A DNA stretch of 6,617 nucleotides from Solirubrobacterales bacterium (lineage in GTDB: Bacteria; Actinomycetota; Thermoleophilia; Solirubrobacterales; Solirubrobacteraceae). Positions 5,425-6,617 of the stretch are shown here, one piece after another; the stretch's first letter is position 1; each line of letters starts with the position of its first letter. The DNA lies in contig WQXW01000102.1 of NCBI GenBank assembly GCA_009781575.1, positions 1 through 6,617 on the forward strand, in the 5' to 3' direction. The notes beneath the pieces were generated by a model, which did no database searches, was not told the origin of the DNA, and saw only the letters and a list, made by a program, of their open reading frames with translations. A program made the position numbers and the translations under genes.

Positions 5425-6006
5425 ATGGAGGGACGGGCGTCCGAGACGAGCGCGCGGAGCTGGCTCCGCTGCTACCGCTGCTGGTCGCAGAACCTCGAGA
5501 TCCAGGTCCACTACGAGGGGATCCACAAGATCGATCCCGACACCGGCGAGCGCGCCGAAGTGGTCGACGAGCTGCAGGAGGCGGTCGTGCAGTGCCTGGA
5601 CTGCATGCACGACCAGCCCCACCTGGGCTTCAACAACGGTCACGTGGAGCCGATCGAGGGCCGCTGGGAACGGATGATCGCCGGCACGCCGTGGGTGGCG
5701 TCGTGCACGGTGACGGTGGACGCCGACGACGTGGAGACCTGCTCGGGGCCGGAGGCCGGCGAAGCGCTCTCCTACGCGGCGTTCGGCGACCACGGTGTGC
5801 GCGAGTTCTTCACGCACGTGCGCTTCCACAAGCACGAAGAGGACACCCGCATCGTGGTGCACCTGCTGGTGGAGCTGTACGCGCGCTCGCTGGAGGAGGC
5901 CACCGAGGTGCTGGAGTCGGCCGCGCGCGGCGTGCTCGAGATCACCTCGCTCGCCGAGGAGTCGCGCCCCCCGGCGGCCGCCGGCGAGGCGCACGGCCAC
6001 GAGTAA
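5425..6006 (+). CDS. Unrecognised 193-residue protein with two CxxC pairs (zinc-ribbon-like N-terminus)
   Basis: I do not recognise this family. The N-terminal 70 residues carry two CxxC pairs, Cys16/Cys19 (RCYRCWSQ) and Cys57/Cys60 (QCLDCMHDQ), separated by 37 residues of strand-like sequence. This spacing fits a zinc ribbon. Residues 88-180 look like a separate alpha/beta domain, with SCTVTVDADDVETC, a His-rich stretch (FFTHVRFHKHEEDTRIVVHLLVELYARS, 128-155) and a long helix (LEEATEVLESAARGVLEI). The C-terminus is Ala/Pro/His-rich. The start at 5425 is chosen because a -10 box (TAGAAT) ends seven bases upstream, which fits a leaderless transcript. The cupin gene follows after 8 bases, so the two are probably one transcription unit. 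A metal- or nucleic-acid-binding role is possible but not shown. Confidence 0.78.
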   Translation: MEGRASETSARSWLRCYRCWSQNLEIQVHYEGIHKIDPDTGERAEVVDELQEAVVQCLDCMHDQPHLGFNNGHVEPIEGRWERMIAGTPWVASCTVTVDADDVETCSGPEAGEALSYAAFGDHGVREFFTHVRFHKHEEDTRIVVHLLVELYARSLEEATEVLESAARGVLEITSLAEESRPPAAAGEAHGHE

Positions 6007-6014
6007 CCGGCGCG

Positions 6015-6425
6015 ATGGAGAGCTGGGACCTCGCGGCGCTGAGCCTCAAGCCCCGATTGCCGGAGATCCTCGCCTCCACCGACGCGGCGCGCGCGATCGT
6101 GCTGGACCTCGCCCCCGGCGAGCGCCTGCCGGAGCACGAAGTGCACGAGCACTCGTGGATCGTGGTGGTGTCGGGCCGGATCGAGCTGACCGCCGGCGCC
6201 GGCGCGCGCACCGTCGGCGGGCCGGGGCTGCTCGTGCAGGTCCCCCCCAGCGAGCGCCACGAGCTGCGCGCCACCGCGCAGTCGCGCCTGCTGCTGCTGC
6301 TCACCCCCTGGCCCGGCGACGGCCACCCCGGCGCGATGAGCTTCCGCGAGAAGCTCTACGCGCGCCGCCACGCCGCCAAGCGCGCCGCCGGGCAGCCCGG
6401 CGCGGACTCGAGCGACAGCCCTTAG
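6015..6425 (+). CDS. Small single-domain cupin protein
   Basis: The 136-residue product has one cupin barrel. Motif 1 is PGERLPEHEVHEHSWIVVVSGRIEL (34-58), with His41, His44 and His46 available as metal ligands and Gly54 closing the motif. The usual metal-ligand Glu of motif 1 is not obvious. Motif 2 is GGPGLLVQVPPSERHELRA (68-86), with His82 as the last ligand. Residues 107-136 form a basic, probably disordered tail (REKLYARRHAAKRAA) after the barrel. Single-domain cupins of this kind may bind a small ligand, act as sugar or acid sensors or catalyse a small reaction, and sequence alone does not decide. ATG at 6015 lies 8 bases after the preceding stop, with no clear ribosome-binding site, so expression from the upstream gene's transcript is likely. 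The hairpin repeat begins 42 bases after its stop. Confidence 0.83.
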   Translation: MESWDLAALSLKPRLPEILASTDAARAIVLDLAPGERLPEHEVHEHSWIVVVSGRIELTAGAGARTVGGPGLLVQVPPSERHELRATAQSRLLLLLTPWPGDGHPGAMSFREKLYARRHAAKRAAGQPGADSSDSP

Positions 6426-6467
6426 GCGGAGTGCGACTCGGGCGCGGCGCCTCCAACACCGGCGCCC

Positions 6468-6569
6468 CGAACACGCCTGTCTGAGGCGCCGTTGGGGGAT
6501 TTGTTTTGGGGATTCGTTCCGCGCGGAACCAATCCTCAAAACAAAAAACGGCACGGATGCTCGACCGGC
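6468..6569 (+). repeat. Dispersed intergenic hairpin repeat, copy 2
   Basis: This is the second copy of the element at 1037-1149, in the same orientation and again downstream of a plus-strand gene (42 nt after the cupin stop). The palindromic core runs from 6500 to 6545 around GTTCCGCGCGGAAC (6516-6529). Compared with copy 1, the pair at 6508/6537 is G-C instead of G/T, and the pair at 6509/6536 is G/T instead of A-T. Plus-strand RNA pairing is therefore kept in both copies. It is about 11 bases shorter than copy 1 between the core and the shared GCTCGACCGGC end (6559-6569), and an 8-bp tandem repeat follows almost at once. Confidence 0.85.
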
Positions 6570-6572
6570 CTC

Positions 6573-6617
6573 GGCACCCCGGCACCCCGGCACCACGGCA
6601 CCTCGGCGCCCCGGCAC
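6573..6617 (+). repeat. 8-bp tandem repeat (GGCACCCC), cut by window end
   Basis: Five full units and a partial sixth are visible: GGCACCCC, GGCACCCC, GGCACCAC, GGCACCTC, GGCGCCCC and GGCAC. The period of eight is not a multiple of three, which argues against a coding role. The array starts three bases after the shared end of hairpin repeat copy 2 and continues beyond the window, so its full length is unknown. Confidence 0.85.

Noticed and set aside
4122..5426. A long minus-strand frame covering part of meaB and the carbonic anhydrase region.
   Set aside because: It is out of frame with the clear carbonic anhydrase and consists of Arg/Pro/Ala-rich sequence. It stays open because of GC bias and the 18-bp repeat period.
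6573..6617. CRISPR-like array.
   Set aside because: The units are 8 bp, directly adjacent and without spacers, so this is a simple tandem repeat.

Overview
The window is a very GC-rich bacterial chromosome segment. It most resembles a high-GC actinobacterium, possibly of the Thermoleophilia/Solirubrobacterales type. That placement is inferred from base composition, Actinobacteria-like Ccr, ethylmalonyl-CoA mutase and ClpS sequences, and -10 boxes lying 6-7 nt before start codons, as in leaderless transcription. I could not run a database search.

Layout from left to right: (i) the 3' end of crotonyl-CoA carboxylase/reductase (ccr), overlapping by one base a small gene for a dimeric alpha/beta-barrel-like protein with a Gly/Asn-rich tail; (ii) a 209-bp gap holding a 14-bp perfect palindrome and the first copy of a dispersed hairpin repeat; (iii) clpS on the minus strand; (iv) a 43-bp divergent promoter region; (v) the plus-strand set ethylmalonyl-CoA mutase (ecm), the MeaB-type GTPase and a 48-residue membrane protein, each overlapping the next by one base; (vi) a minus-strand beta-carbonic anhydrase that runs tail-to-tail into the membrane protein gene; (vii) a plus-strand pair, an unrecognised four-cysteine protein and a small cupin; (viii) the second copy of the hairpin repeat, then an 8-bp tandem repeat cut by the window end.

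The metabolic theme is the ethylmalonyl-CoA pathway of acetyl-CoA assimilation. Ccr reductively carboxylates crotonyl-CoA to ethylmalonyl-CoA, Ecm rearranges it to methylsuccinyl-CoA using adenosylcobalamin, and MeaB-family GTPases protect or load the B12 mutase. A carbonic anhydrase close by could balance CO2 and bicarbonate for Ccr, but that link rests only on proximity.

The most interesting non-coding features are the two copies of the hairpin repeat, both just downstream of plus-strand genes in the same orientation and differing in ways that keep plus-strand RNA pairing, and the clpS/ecm intergenic region, where the two divergent promoters appear to share bases. An internal 18-bp tandem repeat extends MeaB with a Pro/Gly/Ser tail containing its only two cysteines. 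I see no complete mobile element, CRISPR array, tRNA or rRNA.
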